A DNA stretch of 64,000 nt from JBNKZU01 sp050301795 (GCA_050301795.1 JBNKZU010000007.1:1-64000); one strand, 5' to 3'. Shown: positions 27,203 through 36,643, numbered from the stretch's first letter. Made by a program: numbers and translations. The notes: generated from the letters alone by a model not told the origin.

Positions 27203-29569
27203 TTACCTCTCTTTTCCAAGATAGAGCCAGGTATCAATTACAGTGTCAGGGTTTAGAGAGATACTGCTGATATTCTTCTCAAACAGCCACTCTGCAAAAT
27301 CAGGGTAATCTGAAGGACCCTGACCACAGATACCAATATATTTACCCTGTTTATGTGCGGCATCAATCGCCATGGTAAGCATCTTCTTCACGGCAGGATT
27401 ACGTTCATCAAAGCTTTGGGCAATTAAACCGGAGTCACGATCAAGACCGAGTGTAAGCTGTGTCATATCATTAGAGCCGATTGAGAAGCCATCAAACAAC
27501 TCAAGGAACTCCTCAGCTAAAACAGCATTAGATGGAATCTCACACATCATAATCAGGCGAAGATCATCTTTGCCTCTCTCAAGGCCATTTTGTGCAAGTA
27601 GCGCTATCACTGCTTTTGCTTCAGTTAATGTTCGGACGAACGGGATCATGATCTCAATATTGGTAAAGCCGTACTCCTCACGCGCTTTGCGTATTGCGCG
27701 GCACTCGAGTTCAAAGCACTGACGGAAATCATCAGAAACATAGCGAGAAGCGCCACGGAAGCCAATCATCGGGTTCTCTTCATGTGGCTCGTAACGATCA
27801 CCACCCAATAGATTGGCATACTCATTCGATTTAAAGTCAGACATTCGGACAATCACCGGTTTGCCGGCAAACGCAGCCCCCAGTGTTGCAATGCCCTCAG
27901 TGAGTTTCTCTACATAAAAATCAACAGGGGATGCATATCCGGCGGTTCGCTCATCGATCTCCTCCTGTAGATCGCCGTCGAGTTGGTTGTACTCAAGCAG
28001 GGCACGAGGGTGAATACCGATGGTGGTATTAATCACAAACTCAACACGTGCCAAACCGACACCGGCATTCGGAATCTGGCTAAATGAGAAGGCGCGCCCA
28101 GGATTACCAACATTCATCATGATCTTGGTGGGTAGCTCTGGCATGTTGCCACTATCTTTTTGGATGATCTCGAAATCAAGAATCGAGTCATAGATATGAC
28201 CTTCATCGCCCTCAGCACAGGATACGGTCACACTTTGTCCATTTTGAATAACGCTGGTGGCATCATGACACCCGACAACCGCAGGGATCCCCAACTCACG
28301 TGCAATAATTGCTGCATGACAGGTACGTCCACCACGATTGGTGACAATGGCCGATGCTTTTTTCATGATCGGCTCCCAATCGGGGTCGGTCATATCGGTG
28401 ACCAGAACATCACCGGCTTCAACCTCATGCATGTGTTCAATTGAGTCGATCACCTTAGCCGTGCCAGCACCAATGCGCTGACCAATCGCACGACCAGTGA
28501 TGAGAATCTCGCTCTTCTCATTTAGATGATAGCGCTCAATAATGTTGGCGTTGTTACGGCTCTCAACGGTTTCAGGTCGAGCCTGGACGATGTAGAGTCG
28601 TCCATCAAGACCATCCTTGGCCCACTCAATATCCATTGGGCGGCCATAGTGCTTCTCAATAATCATTGCGTAGCGAGCTAGGGTTTCGATCTCTTGATCG
28701 GTGATCGAGAATTTATTTCTGTCAGATGCAGAGACATTTACCGTTTTAACCAGCGCCTTGCCACTGGTATCGTAAGTCATCTTAATCATCTTGCTGCCGA
28801 GACTACGACGCAGGATTGCGCTCTTTTTCGCTTCAATGTTGGGCTTAAAGACATAGAACTCATCAGGATTAACAGCCCCCTGTACCACCGTTTCACCGAG
28901 GCCATAGGCACTGGTGATAAAGACCGCATCGCGAAAGCCTGATTCGGTATCGAGAGTGAACATCACACCAGAGGAAGCGAGATCTGAACGGATCATCTTT
29001 TGAATACCCGCAGAGAGTGCGACCAGTTTGTGATCAAAGCCCTGGTGAACACGATAGGAGATCGCACGATCATTATAGAGCGATGCAAAAACCTCCTTTA
29101 TTTTTAGGGTAACCTGATCAATTCCATGGACGTTTAAGAAGGTCTCCTGTTGGCCTGCAAATGAGGCATCAGGTAGATCTTCAGCCGTTGCCGACGAGCG
29201 AACAGCCACAGTGAAATCATCACCATAGCGTTTTAGCATCTTGTCATAGGCTTCAGAGATCGCATCATCAAGATTCTTGGGGAAGGGGGTTTCAATCACC
29301 CACTGTCGAATCATGGCTCCCGCTTTTGCCAGCGCTTTAACGTCATCAACATTAAGACCGCTAAGGACTTCGTCGATGCGCTGATCAAGACGGTTATGCT
29401 GAGCGAACTGACGAAAGGCGTAGGCGGTGGTGGCAAAACCGCCAGGGACATCAACCCCGGAGCCTGCGAGTGAGCTTATCATCTCACCAAGAGAGGCGTT
29501 TTTACCGCCGACTCGTTCCACGTCATCCATTTTTAGATCTTCAAACCAGATTATCAGCTCGCTCATCAT
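27203..29569 (-). CDS. ppsA: Phosphoenolpyruvate synthase
   Basis: Converts pyruvate, ATP and water to phosphoenolpyruvate, AMP and phosphate, the entry to gluconeogenesis. The 788-residue length matches E. coli PpsA (792). The N-terminal ATP-grasp domain includes VRSSATAEDLPDASFAGQQE; the phospho-histidine loop is GGRTCHAAIIARELGIPAVVG without its last residue; the C-terminal PEP-binding barrel has GSNDMTQLTLGLDRDS. Two adjacent ATGs (29569, 29566) follow AAAGG. It lies alone on the minus strand next to the C4-dicarboxylate operon, where it would pull pyruvate from malic enzyme towards sugar synthesis. Confidence 0.96.
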   Translation of the reverse strand: MMSELIIWFEDLKMDDVERVGGKNASLGEMISSLAGSGVDVPGGFATTAYAFRQFAQHNRLDQRIDEVLSGLNVDDVKALAKAGAMIRQWVIETPFPKNLDDAISEAYDKMLKRYGDDFTVAVRSSATAEDLPDASFAGQQETFLNVHGIDQVTLKIKEVFASLYNDRAISYRVHQGFDHKLVALSAGIQKMIRSDLASSGVMFTLDTESGFRDAVFITSAYGLGETVVQGAVNPDEFYVFKPNIEAKKSAILRRSLGSKMIKMTYDTSGKALVKTVNVSASDRNKFSITDQEIETLARYAMIIEKHYGRPMDIEWAKDGLDGRLYIVQARPETVESRNNANIIERYHLNEKSEILITGRAIGQRIGAGTAKVIDSIEHMHEVEAGDVLVTDMTDPDWEPIMKKASAIVTNRGGRTCHAAIIARELGIPAVVGCHDATSVIQNGQSVTVSCAEGDEGHIYDSILDFEIIQKDSGNMPELPTKIMMNVGNPGRAFSFSQIPNAGVGLARVEFVINTTIGIHPRALLEYNQLDGDLQEEIDERTAGYASPVDFYVEKLTEGIATLGAAFAGKPVIVRMSDFKSNEYANLLGGDRYEPHEENPMIGFRGASRYVSDDFRQCFELECRAIRKAREEYGFTNIEIMIPFVRTLTEAKAVIALLAQNGLERGKDDLRLIMMCEIPSNAVLAEEFLELFDGFSIGSNDMTQLTLGLDRDSGLIAQSFDERNPAVKKMLTMAIDAAHKQGKYIGICGQGPSDYPDFAEWLFEKNISSISLNPDTVIDTWLYLGKER

Positions 29570-29720
29570 TCGTAACCTTTGTTGTCTATCAGCTTAGATT
29601 CATTCATCAGTCAGAGTGGTGTGAATTTCAAACCGTTCTGCTGATCATTGCATCGATTGTAGGACAGATAGTATTACAAAGACCAATGAAAAACGGAATT
29701 AAGTATTGGAGAATCGATTA

Positions 29721-29855
29721 ATGGTGTTAATGATCAACAAAATAAGATCCATTCTGGACACAACACCATCATTGAGCATGAGTCGGGGTTAAATATGTCA
29801 CTTTTCACCAATCACATGAGCCAAAAGTGGCGGAAATCCACCCAATGAACGATGG
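29721..29855. promoter_or_regulatory. Inverted repeats upstream of the dctP promoter (candidate DctD sites)
   Basis: Three inverted repeats lie 50-190 nt upstream of the sigma54 promoter: ATGGTGTT (29721-29728)/AACACCAT (29762-29769); ATGTCA (29795-29800)/TGACAT (29850-29855); and, nested inside the latter, CACTTTT (29799-29805)/AAAAGTG (29823-29829). Sigma54 activators such as DctD bind dyad enhancers at about this distance, so these are candidates. Which repeat, if any, is bound cannot be told. Confidence 0.4.
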
Positions 29856-29906
29856 GAAATGACATTAAAAGCTATCTCTGTCGTCATGAGAGCGATGCCT
29901 AGTCAG

Positions 29907-29923
29907 TGGCATTGTTATTGCAA
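29907..29923 (+). promoter_or_regulatory. Sigma54 (-24/-12) promoter for dctPQM
   Basis: The sequence TGGCATTGTTATTGCAA has GG at 29908-29909 and GC at 29920-29921, separated by exactly 10 nt, and matches the TGGCAY-N5-TTGCW consensus. Transcription would start near 29932, leaving a leader of about 85 nt before dctP. The match fits control by DctD encoded at 11.2-12.6 kb. Confidence 0.85.
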
Positions 29924-30019
29924 TAACCGTAGTTGAAGATTAAGTCAGACCTTGATGTCTGGTAATAACAACAAGAGACCATGCAAAGATTGGTCTTTAA
30001 ATCCCGGAGGATAAGCAAT

Positions 30020-31003
30020 ATGCGTCTCATTACTTCTATTGTGTTAACGGTAGCGCTGGTGATTTCAGGTTCGGTCACGGCTGCGCCGATCTTGATTAAA
30101 TTTTCGCACGTGGTGGCAGAAAACACCCCGAAAGGTCAGATGGCCAATCGTTTCAAGGAGTTGGTTGAACAACGACTCGCTGGAAAGGTGGTGGTTGAGG
30201 TCTATCCAAATTCGCAACTCTTTGGCGATAACAAGGTGCTTGAGGCAATGCTGCTAGGTGATGTGCAGATTGCGGCACCATCGCTTTCAAAGTTTGAACG
30301 CTACACCAAGAAGCTTCAGATCTTCGATCTGCCATTCCTGTTTAAGGATATGGATGCAGTTGATCGTTTTCAGCAGAGCAAGCAGGGGCAGAAACTGCTG
30401 AATGCTATGAAGAAAAAGGGGTTGATTGGACTGGGATATATCCATAACGGAATGAAACAGCTCTCCGCAAGTAATCCATTGCGTGTGCCTGCGGATGCAA
30501 AAGGTCTAAAGTTCCGCATTATGTCATCAGATGTGTTGGCCGCTCAGTTTGAAGCAGTTGATGCAGCGCCACTGAAAAAACCGTTCTCAGAGGTGTTTAC
30601 CCTGTTACAGACCAGAGCAATTGATGGACAGGAGAACACTTGGTCAAACATCTATTCCAAGAAATTCTACGAAGTACAGCCCTACATCACAGAATCAAAT
30701 CATGGCGTTCTTGATTACATGGTGGTGACCTCAGCAGAGTTCTGGATGGATCTACCGGACGATATCAAGAAGGTCGTAAAAAAATCACTGGATGAGGCGA
30801 TCAAGTTCGGAAATAAGGTTGCCGAGGATAAGTCGGTGAACGACAAGAAGAGCATCGCAGAATCAGGTCGCTCAGAGATTATCTCACTCACTCCAGCACA
30901 ACGTGCACAGTGGGTTGAGGTGATGAAGCCTGTCTGGAAGAAGTTTGAGAATGAGATCGGCTCAGATCTCATCGATGCAGCCTATAACTCAAATAACTTG
31001 TAG
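30020..31003 (+). CDS. dctP: TRAP transporter C4-dicarboxylate-binding protein DctP
   Basis: Periplasmic binding protein of a TRAP transporter, 327 residues. ATG 30020 has GGAGG at 30006-30010. The signal peptide ends near SVTAA, followed by the family N-terminus ILIKFSHVVAENTPKGQ. Further hallmarks are the substrate arginine region LKFRIMSSDV and the conserved VDGQENTWSN-like segment IDGQENTWSNIYS. It delivers C4-dicarboxylates such as succinate, malate or fumarate to DctQM. It is the first gene after the sigma54 promoter. Confidence 0.94.
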   Translation: MRLITSIVLTVALVISGSVTAAPILIKFSHVVAENTPKGQMANRFKELVEQRLAGKVVVEVYPNSQLFGDNKVLEAMLLGDVQIAAPSLSKFERYTKKLQIFDLPFLFKDMDAVDRFQQSKQGQKLLNAMKKKGLIGLGYIHNGMKQLSASNPLRVPADAKGLKFRIMSSDVLAAQFEAVDAAPLKKPFSEVFTLLQTRAIDGQENTWSNIYSKKFYEVQPYITESNHGVLDYMVVTSAEFWMDLPDDIKKVVKKSLDEAIKFGNKVAEDKSVNDKKSIAESGRSEIISLTPAQRAQWVEVMKPVWKKFENEIGSDLIDAAYNSNNL

Positions 31004-31020
31004 TTCATCGTTGTTATCAT

Positions 31021-31047
31021 CCCCTCTCTCGCAATCGGGGAGAGGGG
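31021..31047 (+). terminator. Stem-loop between dctP and dctQ
   Basis: GC-rich 8-bp stem CCCCTCTC/GAGAGGGG with an 11-nt loop, 17 nt after the dctP stop and without a T-tract. Such a structure between a TRAP binding-protein gene and its membrane genes can protect the upstream mRNA or partly stop transcription, giving more DctP than DctQM. Confidence 0.6.
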
Positions 31048-31132
31048 AATAATAAGAGCAGTGTCTATTGATGAATGACGATTGGCTATCAGATCGATAC
31101 CTGATCCGATAGAGCCAGAGAAAGGGGAGACG

Positions 31133-31684
31133 ATGATAAAAACCATATTGAATAAGGCAGAGGAGGGAATTATCTCTTTACTGCTCATTGCAATGACGCT
31201 GTTGGTGTTTATCGAAGTCATCATGCGTTTTGTCTTTAGTAGTGGAATCATGTGGGTGCAGGAACTGACCCTGTTAATGTCGGCATGGTTTGTTCTATTC
31301 GGTGCATCCTATGGTTTAAAGGTGGGAGCACACATTGGTGTTGATGCCTTTATTCGTATTGTTCCCAGTAGCGTTAGACGCTATCTCTCCGGCCTTGCGG
31401 TAATGTTGAGTCTCGGTTATTGCGGTTTGTTTATCTATGGCAGTTATATCTACCTCTCTAAGATGAAGAAGATAGGTATCGAGCTGGAGGATATCGAGAT
31501 CGAAGCATGGATTGCCCAAAGTATTTTGTTGATTGGCTTTGCCCTGCTGTCACTGCGACTTTTACAACTCTTATGGAAGATTATTACAGGAGAGGCCGAC
31601 GGCTTTAAACATGCCAATGAAGCAGAGGAGAGTCTCCAAATCGCCGAAGAGCTATCAGAATCAAAGAGTGAGCAGCAATCATGA
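31133..31684 (+). CDS. dctQ: TRAP transporter small permease DctQ
   Basis: Small membrane subunit of the TRAP transporter, 183 residues with four predicted helices and the family segment WVQELTLLMSAWFVLFGASY, followed by KVGAHIGVDAF. ATG 31133 has GGGGAG at 31124-31129; an in-frame TTG at 31082 lies before it and is rejected. The acidic C-terminal tail (about residues 155-183, many E and S) is cytoplasmic and longer than needed for the fold. Its stop overlaps the dctM start (ATGA). Confidence 0.92.
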   Translation: MIKTILNKAEEGIISLLLIAMTLLVFIEVIMRFVFSSGIMWVQELTLLMSAWFVLFGASYGLKVGAHIGVDAFIRIVPSSVRRYLSGLAVMLSLGYCGLFIYGSYIYLSKMKKIGIELEDIEIEAWIAQSILLIGFALLSLRLLQLLWKIITGEADGFKHANEAEESLQIAEELSESKSEQQS

Positions 31685-33081
31685 CAACAGCGACTCTCTT
31701 TATTCTCCTCTTCTTCTGTATGTTTATCGGGATGCCGATCGCGATCGCATTGGGTCTATCGAGCATTACCACCATCCTGCTATTTTCGAATGATTCTCTG
31801 GCCTCCATTGCGCTCAAGCTGTTTGAGTCTGTCTCTGAACACTACACACTACTGGCGATACCGTTCTTTATACTCTCATCCGCATTCCTGACCACGGGCG
31901 GAGTAGCTCGTCGGCTGATCAATTTTGCGATTGATAGCGTCGGCAATATCAAGGGCGGCCTTGCAATGGCGTCGGTTCTTGCGTGTATGTTATTTGCTGC
32001 GGTTTCAGGGTCATCGCCTGCAACAGTTGCCGCGATTGGAACAATTGTGATTGCCGGAATGGTAAGAGCTGGATATCCAGAAAGCTTTGCCGCCGGTGTG
32101 ATCGCCAATGCCGGCACGCTCGGAATCTTGATTCCACCATCTATTGTGATGCTGGTCTACGCTGCTGCAACAGAAACCTCCGCCGCAAAGATGTTTATGG
32201 CAGGATTTATTCCCGGTTTGATGATGGGTGGGATTTTGATGGTTGCGATCTATATTGTTGCCCGTATCAAGAATCTACCCTCACAACCCTGGCCAGGCTT
32301 TAGACAGCTATTTAAGTCGATGTTTATTGCATCTGGTGGCTTGATGCTGATTATTATTGTGCTGGGTTCAATCTACGGTGGCATTGCCAGCCCGACAGAA
32401 GCGGCTTCCGTATCTGCGGTGTATGCCTTTTTGGTTTCAGTCTTTGGCTACCGGGATATGGGTCCCCTTAAGAGTGTCCCGTGGCGTAAAAAGGGTGAAT
32501 CATTCATCAAGCTTATCGTTAGAAATGTAACGCAAATGGCATGGGCGATCCCGAAAATTCCATTCAATAAAGAGGTCAATCATACCGTTTTGGAGGCTTC
32601 GAAAGTGAGCATTATGCTGCTCTTTATCATTGCCAACGCAATGCTATTTGCACATGTGCTAACGACCGAACGCATTCCACACGCTGTTGCCGAAACAATT
32701 GTCGAGTGGGGGCTTGAGCCATGGATGTTCCTTGTTGTGGTTAATCTGCTGTTACTGGCTGCGGGTAACTTTATGGAGCCAACCGCAATCCTGTTGATTA
32801 TGGCGCCTATCTTGTTCCCGATCGCAACACGACTCGGCATCGATCCGATTCATCTTGGCATTATCATGGTGGTGAATATGGAGATCGGGATGCTGACTCC
32901 GCCTGTCGGGCTCAATCTGTTTGTTACCGCAGGGATCACAGGGCACAGCATTGGATGGGTTATCAAAGCGGCACTGCCGTGGCTCATGTTGCTATTACTC
33001 TTCTTGATCATCATCACCTATATTCCGCAGATATCTCTGTTCTTACCGGAGTTTATTGATGATCTTCATGGCTATAAATAG
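31681..33081 (+). CDS. dctM: TRAP transporter large permease DctM
   Basis: Large membrane subunit forming the Na+-coupled translocation path, 466 residues with about twelve hydrophobic segments. Hallmarks are MFIGMPIAIALGLSS, the AAVSGSSPATVAAIGTI region and GILIPPSIVMLVYA, plus the C-terminal EIGMLTPPVGLNLFV. Many DctM proteins are about 425-430 residues; the excess here is a basic hydrophilic loop near residues 255-300 (RKKGESFIKLIVRN...), rather than at an end. Translationally coupled to dctQ. Confidence 0.94.
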   Translation: MTTATLFILLFFCMFIGMPIAIALGLSSITTILLFSNDSLASIALKLFESVSEHYTLLAIPFFILSSAFLTTGGVARRLINFAIDSVGNIKGGLAMASVLACMLFAAVSGSSPATVAAIGTIVIAGMVRAGYPESFAAGVIANAGTLGILIPPSIVMLVYAAATETSAAKMFMAGFIPGLMMGGILMVAIYIVARIKNLPSQPWPGFRQLFKSMFIASGGLMLIIIVLGSIYGGIASPTEAASVSAVYAFLVSVFGYRDMGPLKSVPWRKKGESFIKLIVRNVTQMAWAIPKIPFNKEVNHTVLEASKVSIMLLFIIANAMLFAHVLTTERIPHAVAETIVEWGLEPWMFLVVVNLLLLAAGNFMEPTAILLIMAPILFPIATRLGIDPIHLGIIMVVNMEIGMLTPPVGLNLFVTAGITGHSIGWVIKAALPWLMLLLLFLIIITYIPQISLFLPEFIDDLHGYK

Positions 33082-33092
33082 GTGCGAATAAA

Positions 33093-33605
33093 GTGAACGT
33101 CAAACCGATTAAAACCATTCTTTATGCTACCGATCTCGGCGATCAGATGCGTCCGGTTATGCGACAAACCAGTGAGCTTGCACAGCAGTTTGGTGCAGGG
33201 GTATTAATGGTTCATATTGCTGAGCCATTTGGTGAAACTGTCTCTGCTGTGATTGATACCTATGTGTCGAAGGGGGATCGTGAGCGCATTAAAAAAGAGG
33301 GAATGCAGCAGGTGATCAAAACCATGAAATCACGCCTTAAACGTTACTGTGAAGAGGAGGCGTTGCTAAGTAATAAGAAGAAGCATGGCGTGACCGAAAT
33401 CATTGTGGTCAGTGGTGATACCACTACGGAATTATTACGTGTCGCTAAAGATAAAAATGCCGATATGATCATCATGGGTAGCTGTGGTCATAAGAGTCGA
33501 GGCGACCTTTTAGGTTCGGTCACACGAAAAGTTACCCAAAAAAGTAAAATACCAGTACTCATTGTGCCAAATAATAGTGCACAATCGAAGAGTAAAACGG
33601 TTTAA
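33093..33605 (+). CDS. Universal stress protein, UspA family
   Basis: Cytoplasmic UspA-fold protein of 170 residues. It opens with KTILYATDLGD and has the nucleotide-binding C-terminus MGSCGHKSRGDLLGSVTRKV, matching the G-2X-G-9X-G(S/T) pattern of ATP-binding members. GTG 33093 has AGGTG at 33080-33084. It lies 11 nt after dctM and 42 nt before maeB, inside the C4-dicarboxylate operon. Usp genes often accompany TRAP transporters and can bind their regulators or ATP, but the role here is unknown. Confidence 0.88.
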   Translation: MNVKPIKTILYATDLGDQMRPVMRQTSELAQQFGAGVLMVHIAEPFGETVSAVIDTYVSKGDRERIKKEGMQQVIKTMKSRLKRYCEEEALLSNKKKHGVTEIIVVSGDTTTELLRVAKDKNADMIIMGSCGHKSRGDLLGSVTRKVTQKSKIPVLIVPNNSAQSKSKTV

Positions 33606-33647
33606 CTATTTGTTTTCATTATAATTAATATTGATTGAGAGAGAAGA

Positions 33648-35924
33648 ATGGCTGAAAAGCTTCACGAAGCGGCACTGGAATATCATCGCTATCCAAAGCC
33701 TGGAAAACTGGAGATCCGAGCAACCAAACCCTTGGCAAATCAGTTGGATCTGTCTCTGGCCTATTCACCCGGGGTTGCTGCCGCTTGTAAAGAGATTGAA
33801 AAGGATCCACTGAATGTCGCGCATTACACCTCGCGCAGTAATCTGGTTGCGGTCATTAGTAATGGCACGGCCGTTCTCGGCTTAGGTGCGATTGGTGCGC
33901 TTGCCTCAAAGCCGGTGATGGAGGGAAAGGCAGTACTGTTTAAAGAGTTCGCAAATGTAGATGTCTTTGATATTGAGATCGAAGAGCGCGATCCGGAAAA
34001 ATTCATTGAAACCGTTGCAAGTATGGAGCCGAGTTTCGGTGGCATCAATTTAGAAGATATTAAAGCACCGGAGTGTTTCATTATCGAAAAAGCGCTTAAA
34101 GAGCGCATGAACATTCCAGTCTTTCATGATGATCAACACGGCACCGCCATCGTGGTTTGTGCCGCGATTATCAATGGTCTGCGTGTTGTGGATAAGGCCA
34201 TTGAGGAGGTGAAGGTTGTGACCTCTGGTGCCGGGGCTGCTGCGCTTGCCTGTCTCGACCTATTGGTTGATCTTGGTTTAAAACGTGAAAACGTCACAGT
34301 TTGTGATGGTACAGGTGTGATCTATCAGGGGCGTGTCGAGCGTATGGATCCCTATAAAGCGAAATACGCTAAAGAGACACCACATCGCACCCTTGAACAA
34401 GCGCTTCAAGATGCAGACGTATTGCTCGGTCTTTCAGCCGCAGGTGTTGTAGAACCGCAATGGTTGCTGAAGATGAGTGATCGTCCGCTGGTGTTTACAC
34501 TTGCAAATCCGGTGCCTGAGATTATGCCGGAGTTGACTCGTGAGGCACGACCTGACGCGATTATAGCAACTGGGCGCTCAGATTATCCGAATCAGGTGAA
34601 TAACGTACTCTGTTTTCCATTTCTATTCCGAGGTGCGCTTGATGTCGGCGCGACCGAAATTAATAGTCAAATGAAGATGGCATGTGTGAATGCGATTGCT
34701 GAAATGGCGCGAAAAGAGCCATCAGACATCGTGCGCTCAGCCTATGGTGGTAGCAAATTACAGTTCGGCCCTGATTACCTTATCCCTAAGCCGTTTGATA
34801 AACGATTATTAGAGATCGTACCGGTCGCAGTGGCTCAAGCCGCAATGGATAGTGGTGTGGCGACACGTCCGATCACCGATATGGATGCGTATCGTATTGC
34901 ACTGCAAACCCAGGTCTTCCGCACAACCATGACGATGAAACCGGTGTTTGAGCAGGTGCGGGATCTACGGTTGAAGGTGGTCTATGCCGAAGGTGAAGAT
35001 GAGCGCGTACTCCAGGTGATCCAACAAGTGATGCAGCAACGCATCGCTGAGCCGTGGTTGGTGGGGCGACGTTCGGTGATTGAACAGAAGATTGAAGAGT
35101 TAGGAATGCATATTAAGGTAGATGAGGATTTCTTCCTTGTTGATCCTACTGATCCAAAAACCATTGAGCAGTTTGGTGATAGTTGCTATCAACGCCTTCA
35201 ACGTAAGGGCTTCCCGCCACAAGAGGCCAACAAACTGTTGCAGCAAAACTCAACCGTGCTAGCCGCAGCAATGCTACAAAGCGGTTATGTTGATGCGATG
35301 CTTTGTGGCGTTACTGGCCGATATCGGCAGCATCTTGAGCAGATTCAATCCATCATTGGTGTCGAGGAGGGTGTTAAACAGTTGACCTCAATGAGTGGGT
35401 TGGTGATGACATCGGGCACGCTATTTTTTGCCGATACCTATGTACAGGATGATCCCGATGCCGAGGCGCTTGCCGAGATTACTCGCCTAAGCTGTGATGA
35501 GGTAAGGAGATTTGGTATAGAACCCAAAGTGGCGATGTTGTCGCACTCAAATTTCGGGGCGATTGCCAGTAGCTCTGCTCGCAAGATGCGTGATGCTCTA
35601 ACCATCATCCAAAACAACTATCCAGATATTGAAGTTGATGGAGAGATGCATGCCGACCTTGCACTGCTTGAGCCATTACGACGCAAATATCTCCCCGAGT
35701 CTAAACTATCGGGTGCGGCAAACCTGCTGATTATGCCGAATCAGGATGCAGCCAATATTGCATTTAATCTCTTGAAAACGGTTGGCGAGGGTACAGCGAT
35801 CGGGCCACTATTATTGGGTGCGGCAAAAGCAGCGCATATCGTGACACCCGGCATTACAGTGCGTGGCCTATTAAATATGACAGCCCTTGCTGCGGTTCAC
35901 GCAGTTCATCGGGATGAGGTTTAG
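33648..35924 (+). CDS. maeB: NADP-dependent malic enzyme with phosphotransacetylase-like domain
   Basis: Oxidative decarboxylation of malate to pyruvate with NADP+. The 758-residue protein has the MaeB architecture (E. coli MaeB 759 aa): N-terminal malic domain with LAYSPGVAAACKEI and FHDDQHGTAIV, NAD-binding domain with TSGAGAAALACLDLL, and a C-terminal phosphotransacetylase-like regulatory domain (about 430-758, with MLSHSNFGA). In E. coli that domain mediates metabolite control rather than acetyl transfer. The stop is 2 nt before sdhC, so the two are almost certainly co-transcribed. Confidence 0.95.
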   Translation: MAEKLHEAALEYHRYPKPGKLEIRATKPLANQLDLSLAYSPGVAAACKEIEKDPLNVAHYTSRSNLVAVISNGTAVLGLGAIGALASKPVMEGKAVLFKEFANVDVFDIEIEERDPEKFIETVASMEPSFGGINLEDIKAPECFIIEKALKERMNIPVFHDDQHGTAIVVCAAIINGLRVVDKAIEEVKVVTSGAGAAALACLDLLVDLGLKRENVTVCDGTGVIYQGRVERMDPYKAKYAKETPHRTLEQALQDADVLLGLSAAGVVEPQWLLKMSDRPLVFTLANPVPEIMPELTREARPDAIIATGRSDYPNQVNNVLCFPFLFRGALDVGATEINSQMKMACVNAIAEMARKEPSDIVRSAYGGSKLQFGPDYLIPKPFDKRLLEIVPVAVAQAAMDSGVATRPITDMDAYRIALQTQVFRTTMTMKPVFEQVRDLRLKVVYAEGEDERVLQVIQQVMQQRIAEPWLVGRRSVIEQKIEELGMHIKVDEDFFLVDPTDPKTIEQFGDSCYQRLQRKGFPPQEANKLLQQNSTVLAAAMLQSGYVDAMLCGVTGRYRQHLEQIQSIIGVEEGVKQLTSMSGLVMTSGTLFFADTYVQDDPDAEALAEITRLSCDEVRRFGIEPKVAMLSHSNFGAIASSSARKMRDALTIIQNNYPDIEVDGEMHADLALLEPLRRKYLPESKLSGAANLLIMPNQDAANIAFNLLKTVGEGTAIGPLLLGAAKAAHIVTPGITVRGLLNMTALAAVHAVHRDEV

Positions 35925-35926
35925 TC

Positions 35927-36304
35927 ATGGCACTTGAAAAGCGCCCGGTATTTTTAAACTTAATCAAGATACGCCTTCCTGTTGCCGGAGTGATGTCGAT
36001 AATTCACCGTGCCAGTGGTGTGGTAATGGTGTTTTCGATTCCATTTCTCCTCTATCTGCTTCAGGGCTCGTTAAAGAGTGAGCAGAGCTATCAACAGATC
36101 GTGGCATTTGTTCATCAACCTGTTGCTATGGTTGTGCTCTTCTTGATGATGTGGTCATTAATGCACCACCTCTTTGCAGGAATACGCTACATGCTGATCG
36201 ATATCGATATCGGTGTTGAGGCTCCTGTATACCGATACAGTGCTTGGGTTGTCATGCTGCTATCCCCTATTGCTGCGCTGGTATTAACCGGAGGCATGTT
36301 ATGA
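35927..36304 (+). CDS. sdhC: Succinate dehydrogenase cytochrome b subunit
   Basis: Membrane anchor of complex II, 125 residues with three helices. The family signature near the N-terminus (IHRASGVVMVFSIP) and the haem-ligand region LMHHLFAGIRYMLID are present; the usual GIRH reads GIRY here. It anchors SdhAB and helps bind quinone and haem b. It overlaps sdhD by 4 nt. Confidence 0.93.
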   Translation: MALEKRPVFLNLIKIRLPVAGVMSIIHRASGVVMVFSIPFLLYLLQGSLKSEQSYQQIVAFVHQPVAMVVLFLMMWSLMHHLFAGIRYMLIDIDIGVEAPVYRYSAWVVMLLSPIAALVLTGGML

Positions 36305-36642
36305 GACGTGGTGCCACCGGATTGATTGCATGGATCACACAGCGAATAAGTGCCCTGTTTATTGCTCTGTTTACGCTCTATCTGCTTTATGTTTTTCTCT
36401 GTAATCCACCGGAGGGGTATCTACAGTGGCACGTCTTTATCTTATCCCCGTTCAATAGCATTGCTGCACTGTTGTTCATGCTATCGCTTTTGCTTCATGC
36501 ATGGATTGGTATTCGCGATGTGGTTATCGACTATGTTCACCCATTCGCAATACGACTCGGACTTTTATCGCTATTGATGGGAGGCTTGATCGCCTGTGGA
36601 GTTTGGGCGTTACAGATCTTGATGACAACAACGCATATTTAA
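36301..36642 (+). CDS. sdhD: Succinate dehydrogenase membrane anchor subunit
   Basis: Second membrane anchor, 113 residues and three helices, starting at ATG 36301, which overlaps the sdhC stop (ATGA). The segment LLLHAWIGIRDVVIDYV holds the expected second haem ligand histidine and the Asp-Tyr pair near the quinone site known from E. coli SdhD. Confidence 0.92.
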   Translation: MRRGATGLIAWITQRISALFIALFTLYLLYVFLCNPPEGYLQWHVFILSPFNSIAALLFMLSLLLHAWIGIRDVVIDYVHPFAIRLGLLSLLMGGLIACGVWALQILMTTTHI

Positions 36643-36643
36643 A

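Larger units (their letters stand above)
29570..30019. other. 450-nt divergent intergenic region ppsA/dctP
   Basis: No coding sequence is supported. The right part holds the sigma54 promoter and the left part two inverted-repeat systems, described separately. The first ~130 nt next to ppsA should contain the ppsA promoter, but I could not define -35/-10 boxes with confidence. An in-frame ATG at 29981 upstream of dctP lies before its Shine-Dalgarno sequence and is probably leader RNA. Confidence 0.6.

Noticed and set aside
29981..30019. ATG upstream and in frame with dctP
   Set aside because: GGAGG at 30006-30010 lies after it and serves ATG 30020, which gives a normal signal peptide.
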